Below are positions 42,032-51,788 of a stretch of 64,000 nucleotides of DNA, piece after piece. The notes below the pieces were generated by a model. That model ran no database searches. It worked only from the letters and a program-made list of their open reading frames with translations, and had not been told where the DNA came from. The first letter of the stretch is position 1. Each line of letters opens with the position of its first letter. The position numbers and the translations under genes were made by a program. The DNA lies in NCBI GenBank assembly GCA_002471665.1, contig DKQK01000056.1:155650-219649 (forward strand), in the 5' to 3' direction. The DNA is from Gammaproteobacteria bacterium UBA7310. GTDB taxonomy: Bacteria; Pseudomonadota; Gammaproteobacteria; Pseudomonadales; Ketobacteraceae.

Positions 42032-43525
42032 ATGGACTTCAAAATCAAAAAAGCCACACCGGAAAAAACCAAAACAGACGCCCTGGTTTTACCAGTATTT
42101 GAAGGCAATGTTCTGGGCAGCTGCTGCGATCACTTCAGCGATGCCACCAAGAAAGCGCTCAACGCGGTCATGGCCAACGGAGACATCAAAGGTAAGCCTG
42201 GTGACTCACTGGTGTTGACCGCCGTAGCAGACTCTGTAGCCAAGCGCATCATACTGATCGGCCTGGGCAAGGCCGGTGAGCAGACTGAAAGCGCCGTGCG
42301 CAAGGCTTTCAGCGCCGCCGCCAACGCGGTCAATGGCACCTCCGCCAAGGATGCGGTGCTGGCCCTGGACGATATTCAGCTCGAAAACCGCGACACTCAG
42401 TGGCTGACCCGTCAAGCGGTGGAACTGTTCGCCTACGCCAACTACACCTTCAACGCCTTCAAAAGCAAAGACAACCACAAGCAGCTGGCCCTGAAGAAGC
42501 TGACCTTCCTCACTACGGTGGACAGTAAGGGCGTGGAAAGCGGCATCAAGAGCGGTGCAGCGATCGCCAATGGCATGTGCTACACCCGCGATCTGGGCAA
42601 TACACCACCCAACATCTGCAATCCCACCTATCTGGCCCAGGAAGCCAAAAAACTGGCCAGAGAGTGCAAGGCACTGACCACCACCGTGCTGGATGAAAAA
42701 GCCATGAAGGCACTGGGCATGGGGGCTCTGTTGTCGGTCGGCAACGGCAGCGACACCCCTTCCCGCCTGATTGTGATGGAATACAAAGGCGGCCCCAAGA
42801 ATCAAAGCCCCCACGTTCTGGTTGGCAAGGGTATCACCTTCGATACCGGGGGTATCTCCCTGAAACCGGCACCGGATATGGATGCCATGAAATGGGATAT
42901 GTGTGGTGCCGCATCGGTGTTCGGCACCATGCGGGCGGTAATCGACATGGCATTACCCATGAATGTGGTGGGTGTGGTGGCGGCCGCGGAAAACATGCCC
43001 AGCGGCAAGGCAAGCCGGCCCGGTGATATCGTCACCACCATGTCCGGCCAAACCGTGGAAATCCTCAACACGGATGCCGAAGGCCGCCTGGTACTGTGCG
43101 ATGCCCTGACCTATGTGGAGCGTTTCAAACCGGCTTCCGTGGTGGACATTGCCACCCTCACCGGCGCCATCATCGTTGCCCTGGGGCCCTTTGCCAGCGG
43201 CTTGATGAGCAACAGTGAAGAGGTTGTGGAAAACCTGCAGGCCGCCGCTGATTACACTCAGGACAAAGTCTGGCGACTGCCCCTGTGGGATGAATATCAG
43301 GCCCTGCTGGACAGCCCGTTTGCGGATATCGGCAATATCGGCAATGCCGGCCCGAAGGCAGGTTCCATCACCGCAGCCTGCTTTCTGTCACGCTTCACCA
43401 AAGCCTATCCCTGGGCGCACCTGGACGTGGCCGGCAGCGCTTTCAATGGCGGTGCCAACAAAGGGGCCACCGGGCGCCCGGTGCCCCTGCTCACTGAATA
43501 TCTGCTGCGCCAGGTCAAGGCATGA
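42032..43525 (+). CDS. pepA: Leucyl aminopeptidase PepA
   Basis: 497 residues from ATG 42032 (MDFKIKKATPEK). Family M17 catalytic motifs are present: VGKGITFDTGGISLKP, and NTDAEGRLVLCDAL, which is the signature of the two-zinc site. In gammaproteobacteria PepA also binds DNA in plasmid-dimer resolution. The holC start overlaps its stop (ATGA). Confidence 0.97.
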   Translation: MDFKIKKATPEKTKTDALVLPVFEGNVLGSCCDHFSDATKKALNAVMANGDIKGKPGDSLVLTAVADSVAKRIILIGLGKAGEQTESAVRKAFSAAANAVNGTSAKDAVLALDDIQLENRDTQWLTRQAVELFAYANYTFNAFKSKDNHKQLALKKLTFLTTVDSKGVESGIKSGAAIANGMCYTRDLGNTPPNICNPTYLAQEAKKLARECKALTTTVLDEKAMKALGMGALLSVGNGSDTPSRLIVMEYKGGPKNQSPHVLVGKGITFDTGGISLKPAPDMDAMKWDMCGAASVFGTMRAVIDMALPMNVVGVVAAAENMPSGKASRPGDIVTTMSGQTVEILNTDAEGRLVLCDALTYVERFKPASVVDIATLTGAIIVALGPFASGLMSNSEEVVENLQAAADYTQDKVWRLPLWDEYQALLDSPFADIGNIGNAGPKAGSITAACFLSRFTKAYPWAHLDVAGSAFNGGANKGATGRPVPLLTEYLLRQVKA

Positions 43526-43938
43526 CGCGGGTCGATTTCTATATTCTGCCGGAAGACAACCGTATCTCGCCGCTGTTGTACGCGGCGAGACTGGTGGAAA
43601 AGGCTTTCCGACGAGGGCATCAGATCTACGTGCACACGCTGGATGAAGCCCAAACCCGGCAGCTGAGCGATGCGCTCTGGCAACGGCCGGATTCCATACT
43701 GGGCCATAGCTGCGGCCAAACCACAGAGCATCAGCCGATCCAGGTGTCCCACCAAGGGGAGCCTGGCGAGCATGGGGACGTCATGGTGAACCTGGCGGGC
43801 ACCATACCCACCTTTTTCTCCCGCTTTCAGCGGGTTGCCGAAATTGTACCGGGGAAACCGGAATCCAGGTCACAAAGCCGGGACAATTTTCGGTTTTACA
43901 AGGAAAGAGGCTATGCTTTAAAGACGCACAACATTTAG
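43522..43938 (+). CDS. holC: DNA polymerase III chi subunit
   Basis: 138 residues, starting MTRVDFYILPEDNR. The family pattern is visible in LVEKAFRRGHQIYVHTLDEAQ and ALWQRPDSILGHS. It links the clamp loader to single-strand binding protein. Overlapping start with pepA and location before valS are conserved. Confidence 0.94.
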   Translation: MTRVDFYILPEDNRISPLLYAARLVEKAFRRGHQIYVHTLDEAQTRQLSDALWQRPDSILGHSCGQTTEHQPIQVSHQGEPGEHGDVMVNLAGTIPTFFSRFQRVAEIVPGKPESRSQSRDNFRFYKERGYALKTHNI

Positions 43939-43954
43939 CTAGTGGTAATGAGAC

Positions 43955-44821
43955 ATGAGTCAGGGCGATCAAAAATCTCTTATAAATCAAGAAGAAAAAG
44001 ACAAAATGCTGGATGACCTGGAATCCCTGAGCCAAATGCTGGACGACGATCCGGATGCAGAGGCGGATAGCCAGATCATTCCTGAGGACATTCCGGTGCT
44101 GAAAAGCTTCGTCGATGACGTCCCCGTACTGAACGAGTCCATGGACAATGACGCCGAAGAAGAGCCGCCCGCCGCGGACTCCGAGGCCGGCGCAGGCGAT
44201 GCTGAGCCCCCCACACTGCAGGCCACCGACACCATCGACCTGAATGCCGCCAGCTTCAACACCCACCCTGCTGGCCACAACAACAGCAGCCGTCAGCAGG
44301 CACTGGACATGAGCTTTCTGGATAAGGATCCCCTCGACATCAGCGAGCGGGTACGCAGCTACCGTCAAAACAACACCCAAGGGTCAGTGGCTGAATCGCA
44401 CCCCACAGTGGCGCCGGCCGCCGAGAAAGCCGAACCCATTGCACCAAACCCGCCACAGCCCGCCAAAGCAGAGGAAGTAACACGCCCCCTCAATCGCTTC
44501 CAGACGTCTTCCGGCTCGGAAAATCCGTTTCTGCCCCGCTCCACCCTGGACAAAATCCGTGAAAATCACGCCTGGGAGCAGAACCGTGGCCAGGATAATG
44601 ATGCTTCCGCCCAATTACGCAAGCTGTTGCAGGACAACCCTCTGAACAGAGTCACCTTCGATGCCGGCTCAAAAGAAGCCCAGGCACTGAGACAGAAGGC
44701 CAGCCAGCTGGTGAATGAGGTGATACGCGCCAACATGCCCCGCCTGGAGGCGGAATTACGCATGAAACTGGAGCAGGAGGTGGACAGAATGTTCAAAGAG
44801 ATCAAGAAAAATCCCCGCTAG
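43955..44821 (+). CDS. Acidic hypothetical protein with PopZ-like C-terminal helices
   Basis: 288 residues. A very acidic, Ser/Asp/Glu-rich N-terminal half, probably disordered, is followed by a Pro/Ala-rich linker. A short conserved C-terminal helical region follows (VNEVIRANMPRLEAELRMKLEQEVDRMF). The layout of a disordered acidic linker with C-terminal oligomerising helices recalls PopZ/DUF2497 pole-organising proteins, but identity is not secured. It sits between holC and valS. Confidence 0.5.
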   Translation: MSQGDQKSLINQEEKDKMLDDLESLSQMLDDDPDAEADSQIIPEDIPVLKSFVDDVPVLNESMDNDAEEEPPAADSEAGAGDAEPPTLQATDTIDLNAASFNTHPAGHNNSSRQQALDMSFLDKDPLDISERVRSYRQNNTQGSVAESHPTVAPAAEKAEPIAPNPPQPAKAEEVTRPLNRFQTSSGSENPFLPRSTLDKIRENHAWEQNRGQDNDASAQLRKLLQDNPLNRVTFDAGSKEAQALRQKASQLVNEVIRANMPRLEAELRMKLEQEVDRMFKEIKKNPR

Positions 44822-44868
44822 ATCGGTATACTTGTCGGCCCACCAGGTTTGGCACTCTGTAGCCGCTC

Positions 44869-44971
44869 GGCAGGCAGGATATTTGACTCAGGAAACGCCG
44901 TGAACCCACCCCTGGAAGCTCGATGGCCGCACCATGCGGCTGACGTTCCTGAGTCAAATATCCTGCCTGCC
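44869..44971. repeat. 26-bp perfect inverted repeat forming a large hairpin element
   Basis: Arms 44869-44894 and 44946-44971 are perfectly complementary over 26 bp around a 51-base centre, which itself contains a smaller hairpin (GCCGCA/TGCGGC). There is no U-tract. Its compact palindromic build in an intergenic space, just before valS, resembles dispersed REP-like or MITE-like hairpin elements of marine gammaproteobacteria. Confidence 0.75.
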
Positions 44972-45039
44972 CCGCTTAGTTCAGTTCCAAACCCGGCTTC
45001 TTAATTTTGCGCAGTTAAAGACAAGAGACACCGGTGACC

Positions 45040-47904
45040 ATGGAAAAAACCTTCAACCCAAGCGACATTGAAACCCGCTGGTATGAAACCTGGGAAGAAA
45101 AAGGCTACTTCAAACCGTCCGGCCAGGGCGACGCCTACAGCATCATGATCCCTCCCCCCAATGTCACCGGCAGCCTGCACATGGGGCATGCGTTTCAAGA
45201 CACCATTATGGACACCTTGATCCGTTGTCAGCGTATGCGCGGCAACAACACCCTGTGGCAGGTAGGAACCGACCACGCCGGCATTGCCACCCAAATGGTG
45301 GTTGAACGCCAACTGGCGGCGCAGGATATTTCGCGCCACGACCTGGGGCGCGAGAAGTTCCTGGAAAAAGTCTGGCAATGGAAGGCCGAATCCGGTGGCA
45401 CCATCACCCGTCAGTTGCGGCGGATGGGGGCCAGCCTGGATTGGTCCCGGGAACGTTTCACCATGGATGAAGGGCTGTCCAATGCGGTGAAAGAGGTGTT
45501 TGTTCGACTGCACGAGGAAGGCTTGATCTATCGCGGCAAACGCCTGGTGAACTGGGACCCAAAACTGCACACTGCCATATCCGACCTGGAAGTGGAAAAC
45601 GTCGATCAAAAAGGCAAGTTGTGGCACTTCCGTTACCCGCTGGCCCATGGCGCCTTAACCGCTGAAGGCCTGGATTACATTGTGGTGGCCACCACCCGCC
45701 CGGAAACCATGCTGGGTGACAGTGCAGTGGCCGTGCACCCTCTGGATGAACGCTACCAAAACCTGATCGGCAAAACCGTACTGCTGCCGCTGGTGAACCG
45801 TGAGATTCCCATCGTGGCAGATGATTACGTGGAGCGGGAATTCGGTACCGGCTGTGTCAAGATTACGCCGGCCCACGATTTCAACGACTACGAAGTGGGT
45901 AAACGTCATAACCTGCCCCTGATCAACGTGCTGACCATTGACGCCGCCATACGCGAGCGGGCAGAAGCCTTCAAACAAAACGGCGAGGTGGACGAGGTAA
46001 CCGACACCACTCTACCGGCAGACTACGCCGGTCTGGATCGCTTCGCCGCACGCAAGAAGATTGTGGAAGACTTCGAGGCAGAGGGCTTACTGGAGAAAAT
46101 CGACGATCATGCCCTCAAGGTACCAAAAGGGGATCGATCCGGTGTGGTGGTTGAACCCTTCCTTACCGATCAATGGTATGTGAAAGTTGCCCCGCTGGCA
46201 GAGCCCGCCATCAAAGCGGTGGAAAACGGCGACATCCAGTTTGTACCCAAGCAATATGAAAACATGTACTTTGCCTGGATGCGGGATATTCAGGACTGGT
46301 GTATTTCACGGCAGTTATGGTGGGGGCACCGCATTCCCGCCTGGTATGATACCGATGGCAATGTGTACGTGGGCCGCAACGAAGCAGAAGTGCGCGAAAA
46401 GTACCAACTGGATGCCAATCTGCCCTTGAGCCAGGATGAAGACGTGCTGGATACCTGGTTCAGCTCGGCACTGTGGACCTTCTCCACGCTGGGATGGCCG
46501 GAAAAAACGCCGGAGCTGGCAACCTTCCACCCATCCAGTGTTCTGGTGACCGGCTTTGACATCATCTTCTTCTGGGTTGCCCGAATGATTATGATGACCC
46601 TGCACTTTATGAAAAACGAGGATGGCTCCGCCCAGGTGCCGTTCAAAAAAGTGTATGTCCATGGTCTGGTGCGTGACTCAGAAGGGCAGAAGATGTCCAA
46701 GTCCAAAGGCAACGTGCTGGACCCCCTGGACATCATCGATGGCATCGACCTGGACACCCTGGTTCAGAAACGGACCACCGGTATGATGCAGCCCCAAATG
46801 GCGGAAAAAATCGGTAAGCGTACACGCCGGGAATTTCCCGAAGGTATCGCCTCCTACGGCACCGATGCCCTGCGCTTCACGTTTCTGTCACTGGCCTCCA
46901 CTGGCCGTGACATCAAGTTTGACACCCATCGCCTGGAAGGCTATCGCAACTTCTGCAACAAACTGTGGAACGCCAGCCGCTATGTAATGATGAACACGCA
47001 AGATCAGGATTGCGGCCTGAACCAGCATGAAGTCGAGCTGAGTGTTGCTGATCGCTGGATCATTTCGCGGCTGCAACACACTGAGCAACAGGTGGGCAAA
47101 GCCATCGATGAGTTTCGCTTTGACCATGCCTCCCAGGCGCTGTATGAATTTGTCTGGAACGAATACTGTGACTGGTATCTGGAGCTGTCCAAGCCGGTGT
47201 TGAACGATGCAGACAGCACTGAGGCTGCCAAGCGCGGCACAAGGCGAACACTGGTGCGCGTTCTGGAAACCATTCTGCGTCTGGCGCATCCGTTCATGCC
47301 TTTCATCACCGAAGAGATCTGGCAGCAGATTGGCCCCATGGCGGGCAAGGCGGATGCAGAAGCAGGCGATACCATCATGTTACAGCCGTACCCGCAGGCC
47401 AACACCGAACAGGAAGACAGCGCAGCGGAAGCCGATATCGAGTGGATAAAAGGTGTCATCGTCGGGATTCGTAATATCCGCGGCGAAATGAACATTTCCC
47501 CCGCCAGGCAACTGCCGGTGTTGTTGCAAAAAGGCACGGGCGAAGATGAAAGACGCTTCAATGCCTATTCCGGTTTTCTCAAATCACTGGCCAAACTGGA
47601 AAGCCTTACCTGGTTGCAGCCGCAGGATGACGCCCCCATGTCAGCCATCCAACTGGTAGGCGATATGCAGGTATTGGTGCCTATGGCCGGCCTCATCGAC
47701 AAAGACGCGGAAATCTCCCGACTGCAGAAAGAGATCGACAAGCGCGAGCAGGAAATCAAACGGGTGGAAAGCAAACTGAACAACCCCAAATTTGTCGATC
47801 GCGCACCCGCCGATGTGGTGGAGAAAGAAAAGCAAAAGATCAGTGAACATCAGGCGGCGCTGAAGGAGCTGCAAACCCAGATGAACAAGATCAAAGCGCT
47901 GTAG
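45040..47904 (+). CDS. valS: Valyl-tRNA synthetase
   Basis: 954 residues from ATG 45040; a GTG six bases earlier is the alternative. Class I motifs: PPPNVTGSLHMGHAF (HIGH-like) and KMSKSKGN. The editing domain and a C-terminal coiled coil (EISRLQKEIDKREQEIKRVESKL, about 890-950) are present. Preceded by the hairpin element. Confidence 0.98.
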   Translation: MEKTFNPSDIETRWYETWEEKGYFKPSGQGDAYSIMIPPPNVTGSLHMGHAFQDTIMDTLIRCQRMRGNNTLWQVGTDHAGIATQMVVERQLAAQDISRHDLGREKFLEKVWQWKAESGGTITRQLRRMGASLDWSRERFTMDEGLSNAVKEVFVRLHEEGLIYRGKRLVNWDPKLHTAISDLEVENVDQKGKLWHFRYPLAHGALTAEGLDYIVVATTRPETMLGDSAVAVHPLDERYQNLIGKTVLLPLVNREIPIVADDYVEREFGTGCVKITPAHDFNDYEVGKRHNLPLINVLTIDAAIRERAEAFKQNGEVDEVTDTTLPADYAGLDRFAARKKIVEDFEAEGLLEKIDDHALKVPKGDRSGVVVEPFLTDQWYVKVAPLAEPAIKAVENGDIQFVPKQYENMYFAWMRDIQDWCISRQLWWGHRIPAWYDTDGNVYVGRNEAEVREKYQLDANLPLSQDEDVLDTWFSSALWTFSTLGWPEKTPELATFHPSSVLVTGFDIIFFWVARMIMMTLHFMKNEDGSAQVPFKKVYVHGLVRDSEGQKMSKSKGNVLDPLDIIDGIDLDTLVQKRTTGMMQPQMAEKIGKRTRREFPEGIASYGTDALRFTFLSLASTGRDIKFDTHRLEGYRNFCNKLWNASRYVMMNTQDQDCGLNQHEVELSVADRWIISRLQHTEQQVGKAIDEFRFDHASQALYEFVWNEYCDWYLELSKPVLNDADSTEAAKRGTRRTLVRVLETILRLAHPFMPFITEEIWQQIGPMAGKADAEAGDTIMLQPYPQANTEQEDSAAEADIEWIKGVIVGIRNIRGEMNISPARQLPVLLQKGTGEDERRFNAYSGFLKSLAKLESLTWLQPQDDAPMSAIQLVGDMQVLVPMAGLIDKDAEISRLQKEIDKREQEIKRVESKLNNPKFVDRAPADVVEKEKQKISEHQAALKELQTQMNKIKAL

Positions 47905-47922
47905 AGCCGGGTTGCGCAGCCT

Positions 47923-48588
47923 ATGACTGACAAAGAGGTGCTTAGCCAGGAAGCCGCAGCGGCGAAAAACTTTAACGAGTTTTTTCGTCAATGGTGGTTT
48001 TCGGTGTCGGTAATGTTGCTGATCTGCCTGACCACGTTGCTGCCTGACCACATCATTCAGCAACTGGCCCTGATTCATGCACCGATCAGCCACGGCGAAA
48101 TCTGGCGCCTGGTTACCAGTCAGTTTGTGCATCTGGGGTTCAACCACACCTTGCTGAACCTGGTGGGCTATCTGATCGTTGCTGCCAGTTTTCGAGAAGA
48201 CATCACACCGCGGGAAGAAACCATCGCATTAGGCTTCAGCGTAATCGGTGTAGGCCTGGGCATTTATTGGTTTAACCCCGACATCGCCTGGTACGTGGGC
48301 TTATCCGGAGCCATCTATGGCATCCTCACCCACTACTTGATCGTAGGCTGGCGGCGCAGCCCCATGCTGTCTGGTTTTTTTGGCGTATACCTGATCGGTA
48401 AATTCGCCTATGAACAGTTTATATCAGGGCCTGACACCGTGACCGCTGACATCATTGGTGGGGCCGTTGCCATCGACAGCCATCTGTATGGTGCCCTGAC
48501 CGGGCTGGTGACCGGCAGCGTATCATTACGCTGGTTTCATTCCAAAATCAATAACGCAGGAAGCAATGGAACTGCAGGCCAGGCTTAA
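47923..48588 (+). CDS. Rhombosortase (rhomboid-family intramembrane protease)
   Basis: 221 residues with six membrane helices. The active-site serine is in GLSGAIYG and the histidine in DSHLYGALTG; the WRLVTSQFVHLGFNHTLLNL segment is the early rhomboid helix pattern. The short size and this pattern fit the rhombosortase type, which processes proteins with GlyGly-CTERM tails; no such target lies in this window. It starts 18 bases after valS and overlaps the next gene. Confidence 0.78.
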   Translation: MTDKEVLSQEAAAAKNFNEFFRQWWFSVSVMLLICLTTLLPDHIIQQLALIHAPISHGEIWRLVTSQFVHLGFNHTLLNLVGYLIVAASFREDITPREETIALGFSVIGVGLGIYWFNPDIAWYVGLSGAIYGILTHYLIVGWRRSPMLSGFFGVYLIGKFAYEQFISGPDTVTADIIGGAVAIDSHLYGALTGLVTGSVSLRWFHSKINNAGSNGTAGQA

Positions 48589-49480
48589 ACAGTTTCAATC
48601 ACCTCAGGTGCGGGATTTGGCGTGGGCCATCCTCAGCCCCAGCCTGATGAAAACCACCGATCACTCGCAGCATTTTTCCGATGTGTTTTTTCAACAATCG
48701 TTCTCCGACATACTGCCTCACCTCCAGCAGTTGGACCAGCACCCCGCCCCGTTGATAAGCCATCTCGAACACACCACCAATCACCGGCTGGGCCCCTATT
48801 TCGAACGCCTCTGGCTCTACTGGCTGCGGCACAATCCCCGCTATCGCTGTTTGGCCCACAATGTGCAAATTCAAGAGGACGGAAAAACCCTGGGTGAGTT
48901 CGATATGATCGTGCAGGATCTGGACTCCGGTGCAATAGAGCATTGGGAGCTGGCTATCAAGTTCTATCTGGGTATTCCACCGCTCAACAATGAGACCCAC
49001 TGGTTCGGCCCCCATCAAAAAGACCGCCTTGATCTGAAATACCACCACCTGGTTGAAAAACAATTAAAACTGTCGACACAGGCGCTGGCAAAAGACTACT
49101 GCCAAAAACAAAGTTGGAATATTTCACGTACCAGGCTATTAAGCAAAGGTCGGCTTTTTTACCCGGTAAACGCCGAGTACAGCCGCCCGAACAACATCGA
49201 GAAACACCATCTTACCGGCCGTTGGATGACGCAGCCTGAGTTTGCACAGCAATTTGGCAAACATGAACACGTGCGTTTCCATTGGTTGAATAAAGATGAG
49301 TGGATGGTATTGCGAGAGCGAGAGGCAAAATGCTATGAACATATTCAGGAACGCTTCTCACAGCAGCGTTATCCGCATCCAGTACAACTGTTGGTGAGTC
49401 AGTGGCAGGAGAAACCGGTGCGACTGTTTGTGGTACCGGAAAATTGGTTACAGCACGCACTCGCCACCCTGGAGGCATGA
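48566..49480 (+). CDS. DUF1853-family protein
   Basis: 304 residues, overlapping the rhombosortase end by 23 bases. Family features: LGPYFERLWLYWLRH, IQEDGKTLGEFDMIV and HWELAIKFYLG, which together look like a PD-(D/E)XK nuclease-like core (D in EFDMIV, E-x-K in ELAIKF). Function unproven. Confidence 0.78.
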   Translation: MELQARLKQFQSPQVRDLAWAILSPSLMKTTDHSQHFSDVFFQQSFSDILPHLQQLDQHPAPLISHLEHTTNHRLGPYFERLWLYWLRHNPRYRCLAHNVQIQEDGKTLGEFDMIVQDLDSGAIEHWELAIKFYLGIPPLNNETHWFGPHQKDRLDLKYHHLVEKQLKLSTQALAKDYCQKQSWNISRTRLLSKGRLFYPVNAEYSRPNNIEKHHLTGRWMTQPEFAQQFGKHEHVRFHWLNKDEWMVLREREAKCYEHIQERFSQQRYPHPVQLLVSQWQEKPVRLFVVPENWLQHALATLEA

Positions 49481-49525
49481 CCATCCGATGTCACCGCGGC
49501 CCTTTTACAATCCCCGCTGCGCGCA

Positions 49526-51442
49526 TCAACTCTCCAGTGTAATGAATTCAGCCCGGTTCCCACCACTGCTTTTAGCCATGTACACCGCACTTTCGGCGGA
49601 CATTAACAATTCCCGATATTGCTCCGGCTTCTGCGGTAAAACCGCTGCAACCCCCACACTGACGGACGCCTGAACCTGCGCCACACCAAAATCAAAGGGT
49701 TGCTCCGCCACCATCTCCACGACTTTCCTGGCCAGGTGATCTGCGCCCTTTTCATCCGTGCCGGGCAGAATAATACCAAACACTTTGTCCCCATATCGGG
49801 TAATACAGTCAGCCGGGCGGGATATGAGACGTTCAAGAATAGACGCAACGTTTTTCAAGCACTCGTCCGACGCCACCACACCATAGTCGGCGAGAACATC
49901 CCGATAGTTATCCAGCTCAACCACAATCAACGACAACACCTCACGCTCACGATAGGAACGATCCCACTCTTTGTTCAAGGTGGTAATGAAGCTGTTTTCG
50001 TTGCCAACACCGGTGACGGAATCAACCTGATTCAACTGTTCAAGCCGCTTGTTCATCTGCGACAATTCCGACAGGGCGTTGTGCAGATCCCGCGTTCGTG
50101 CCCGTACATTCTTCTCCAACTGTTCAGAATTCATTTTCTCCAGCTCCAAGGCATGCTCTTTTGCCATTAAAGCGGTACGCTCCATCTCACGGGCGTGATC
50201 TTCCACCTGTTGACGTCTGATCCGTTCCTGTTTAAGCCTGCCGGCCAACGCAAACGCCAGTAATGCCAGTTCAATGACTGTACCCACCTCGGCACCGTGC
50301 TCGGTAACGATGTTGCGCGGGATCAAGCCCAGTTTGTTGAGCGCCAGCAGTAGCGCTCCCACCAGAAAGGCAAACCAGGCAATGGAGAAAAAACGGGCAT
50401 CCTGCCGCCCCTTACTCCAGGTAATCCAGCCCCCCACCACCGCCAGGAACGTCGCCGGTATCACCAGGGTCACCCCAAAACGTATGGTCCAGAATTCATC
50501 AATGAAGGGAACCGCAAGCAACGCCAGTACCGAGAGCACCACCAGAAAACTGTAGATCCTGAAGTTCCAGGCCAGTTTGTCACGCATTTCGAGGAAGCTG
50601 TTCACAAACAGAAAGCTGGAAATCAGGCAGGCATGCAGCAATACTCCGGTGGCCTTGTTCTGCCACCATACCTCTCTGGGCCACAGCAGCTGAAAGGCAA
50701 ACCCCTGCTGGACAAATTGAAACAGCCCCATAAGAAAGGTAAACATCACGTAGTAAAGGTAGGTGGTTTCCCGGGTGGATAGAAACAGGAAAAGGTTATA
50801 GAACCCCATTACCAGCACGAAACCGAAAAATAACCCATGGGCCAATACCCCATGCACTTCATGCTCCAGCAAGGCCGTTGCATCCATCACCGTTACCGGC
50901 ATCTGTACCGCATAAGGGCCGTTAACGCGGATGTAAACCGACACGACCTCACCAACACCGACGGTCAGCGGGACAATAAAGTTTCGATGTTGAACCGGAC
51001 GGGCGGAAAATTCAAAGCGTTCACCCAGCTGAAAAATATCCACCACCTGATCGCCCAATAGCAAAAAGATGTCCAGATCACGTATCAGAGGATAGTCGAG
51101 TACCAGGCTCCACTCCGTGTTAACACCCTGATTACGAATATCAAAGCGAAACCATACCGGGTGGCGGTGATAACCCAAATTAGGAATGTCCACCGTGTTC
51201 TCTGACCATTGGGCTACCGGCGTCTTCTGTACAGAATAAACGGTGTGACGGCCGTTTTTGTCAAAGAACCACTGCATGTGGGGCCCGGCCCCATAAGTGG
51301 ATTGCCCCTTGCGCAGCACCAGACCATCGGCAGCAAAAGCAGTACTGCCGATGACACTGATAACCATGATGGCGGTATAACTGAACGCCAGAAAAATAGT
51401 CCGACCCAAACAGTGACTCCCTGTCTTGCTATGCACCGTCAT
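49526..51442 (-). CDS. 7TMR-DISM sensor with degenerate GGDEF domain
   Basis: 638 residues from ATG 51442. A signal-like N-terminus, an extracytoplasmic DISM sensory domain (about 50-190), seven transmembrane segments (about 190-405), a coiled coil and a C-terminal GGDEF-type domain. The active-site loop reads RYGDKVF instead of GG(D/E)EF, and the substrate Asp/Asn motif reads ELDNYRDVLADYG. Diguanylate cyclase activity is therefore doubtful; it may act as a receptor or scaffold. Confidence 0.82.
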   Translation of the reverse strand: MTVHSKTGSHCLGRTIFLAFSYTAIMVISVIGSTAFAADGLVLRKGQSTYGAGPHMQWFFDKNGRHTVYSVQKTPVAQWSENTVDIPNLGYHRHPVWFRFDIRNQGVNTEWSLVLDYPLIRDLDIFLLLGDQVVDIFQLGERFEFSARPVQHRNFIVPLTVGVGEVVSVYIRVNGPYAVQMPVTVMDATALLEHEVHGVLAHGLFFGFVLVMGFYNLFLFLSTRETTYLYYVMFTFLMGLFQFVQQGFAFQLLWPREVWWQNKATGVLLHACLISSFLFVNSFLEMRDKLAWNFRIYSFLVVLSVLALLAVPFIDEFWTIRFGVTLVIPATFLAVVGGWITWSKGRQDARFFSIAWFAFLVGALLLALNKLGLIPRNIVTEHGAEVGTVIELALLAFALAGRLKQERIRRQQVEDHAREMERTALMAKEHALELEKMNSEQLEKNVRARTRDLHNALSELSQMNKRLEQLNQVDSVTGVGNENSFITTLNKEWDRSYREREVLSLIVVELDNYRDVLADYGVVASDECLKNVASILERLISRPADCITRYGDKVFGIILPGTDEKGADHLARKVVEMVAEQPFDFGVAQVQASVSVGVAAVLPQKPEQYRELLMSAESAVYMAKSSGGNRAEFITLES

Positions 51443-51555
51443 AGTAGCAGGAAATGCAAATTGAAAGCAGTACCACGTCAGCAACCTGGACTAATCGGTT
51501 GCCTGCCCGGCAAAATCATGATTCCATGTGACACACTCTTGCGAAAGGCACATCT

Positions 51556-51768
51556 ATGTTGCAACCAGGACGCTACCGACATTACAAAGGCAAAGACTAC
51601 GAGGTCATCGGGGTTGCCCGCCACAGTGAAACCGAAGAGCCACTGGTGGTGTATCGAACCCTATATGGTGAATACGATCTTTGGGTCCGGCCCTATCGCA
51701 TGTTTACCGAAGAAGTCACCGTCAAGGGCGAGGCCATACCCCGTTTCCGCTTTATTGGCCCGTTGTGA
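51556..51768 (+). CDS. DUF1653 protein
   Basis: 70 residues: GRYRHYKGKDYEVIGVARHSETEEPLVVY and WVRPYRMF match the DUF1653 family exactly in layout and size. Function unknown. Lies alone between two leftward signalling genes. Confidence 0.88.
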   Translation: MLQPGRYRHYKGKDYEVIGVARHSETEEPLVVYRTLYGEYDLWVRPYRMFTEEVTVKGEAIPRFRFIGPL

Positions 51769-51788
51769 AACAACAGGCTGCCTCAAAT

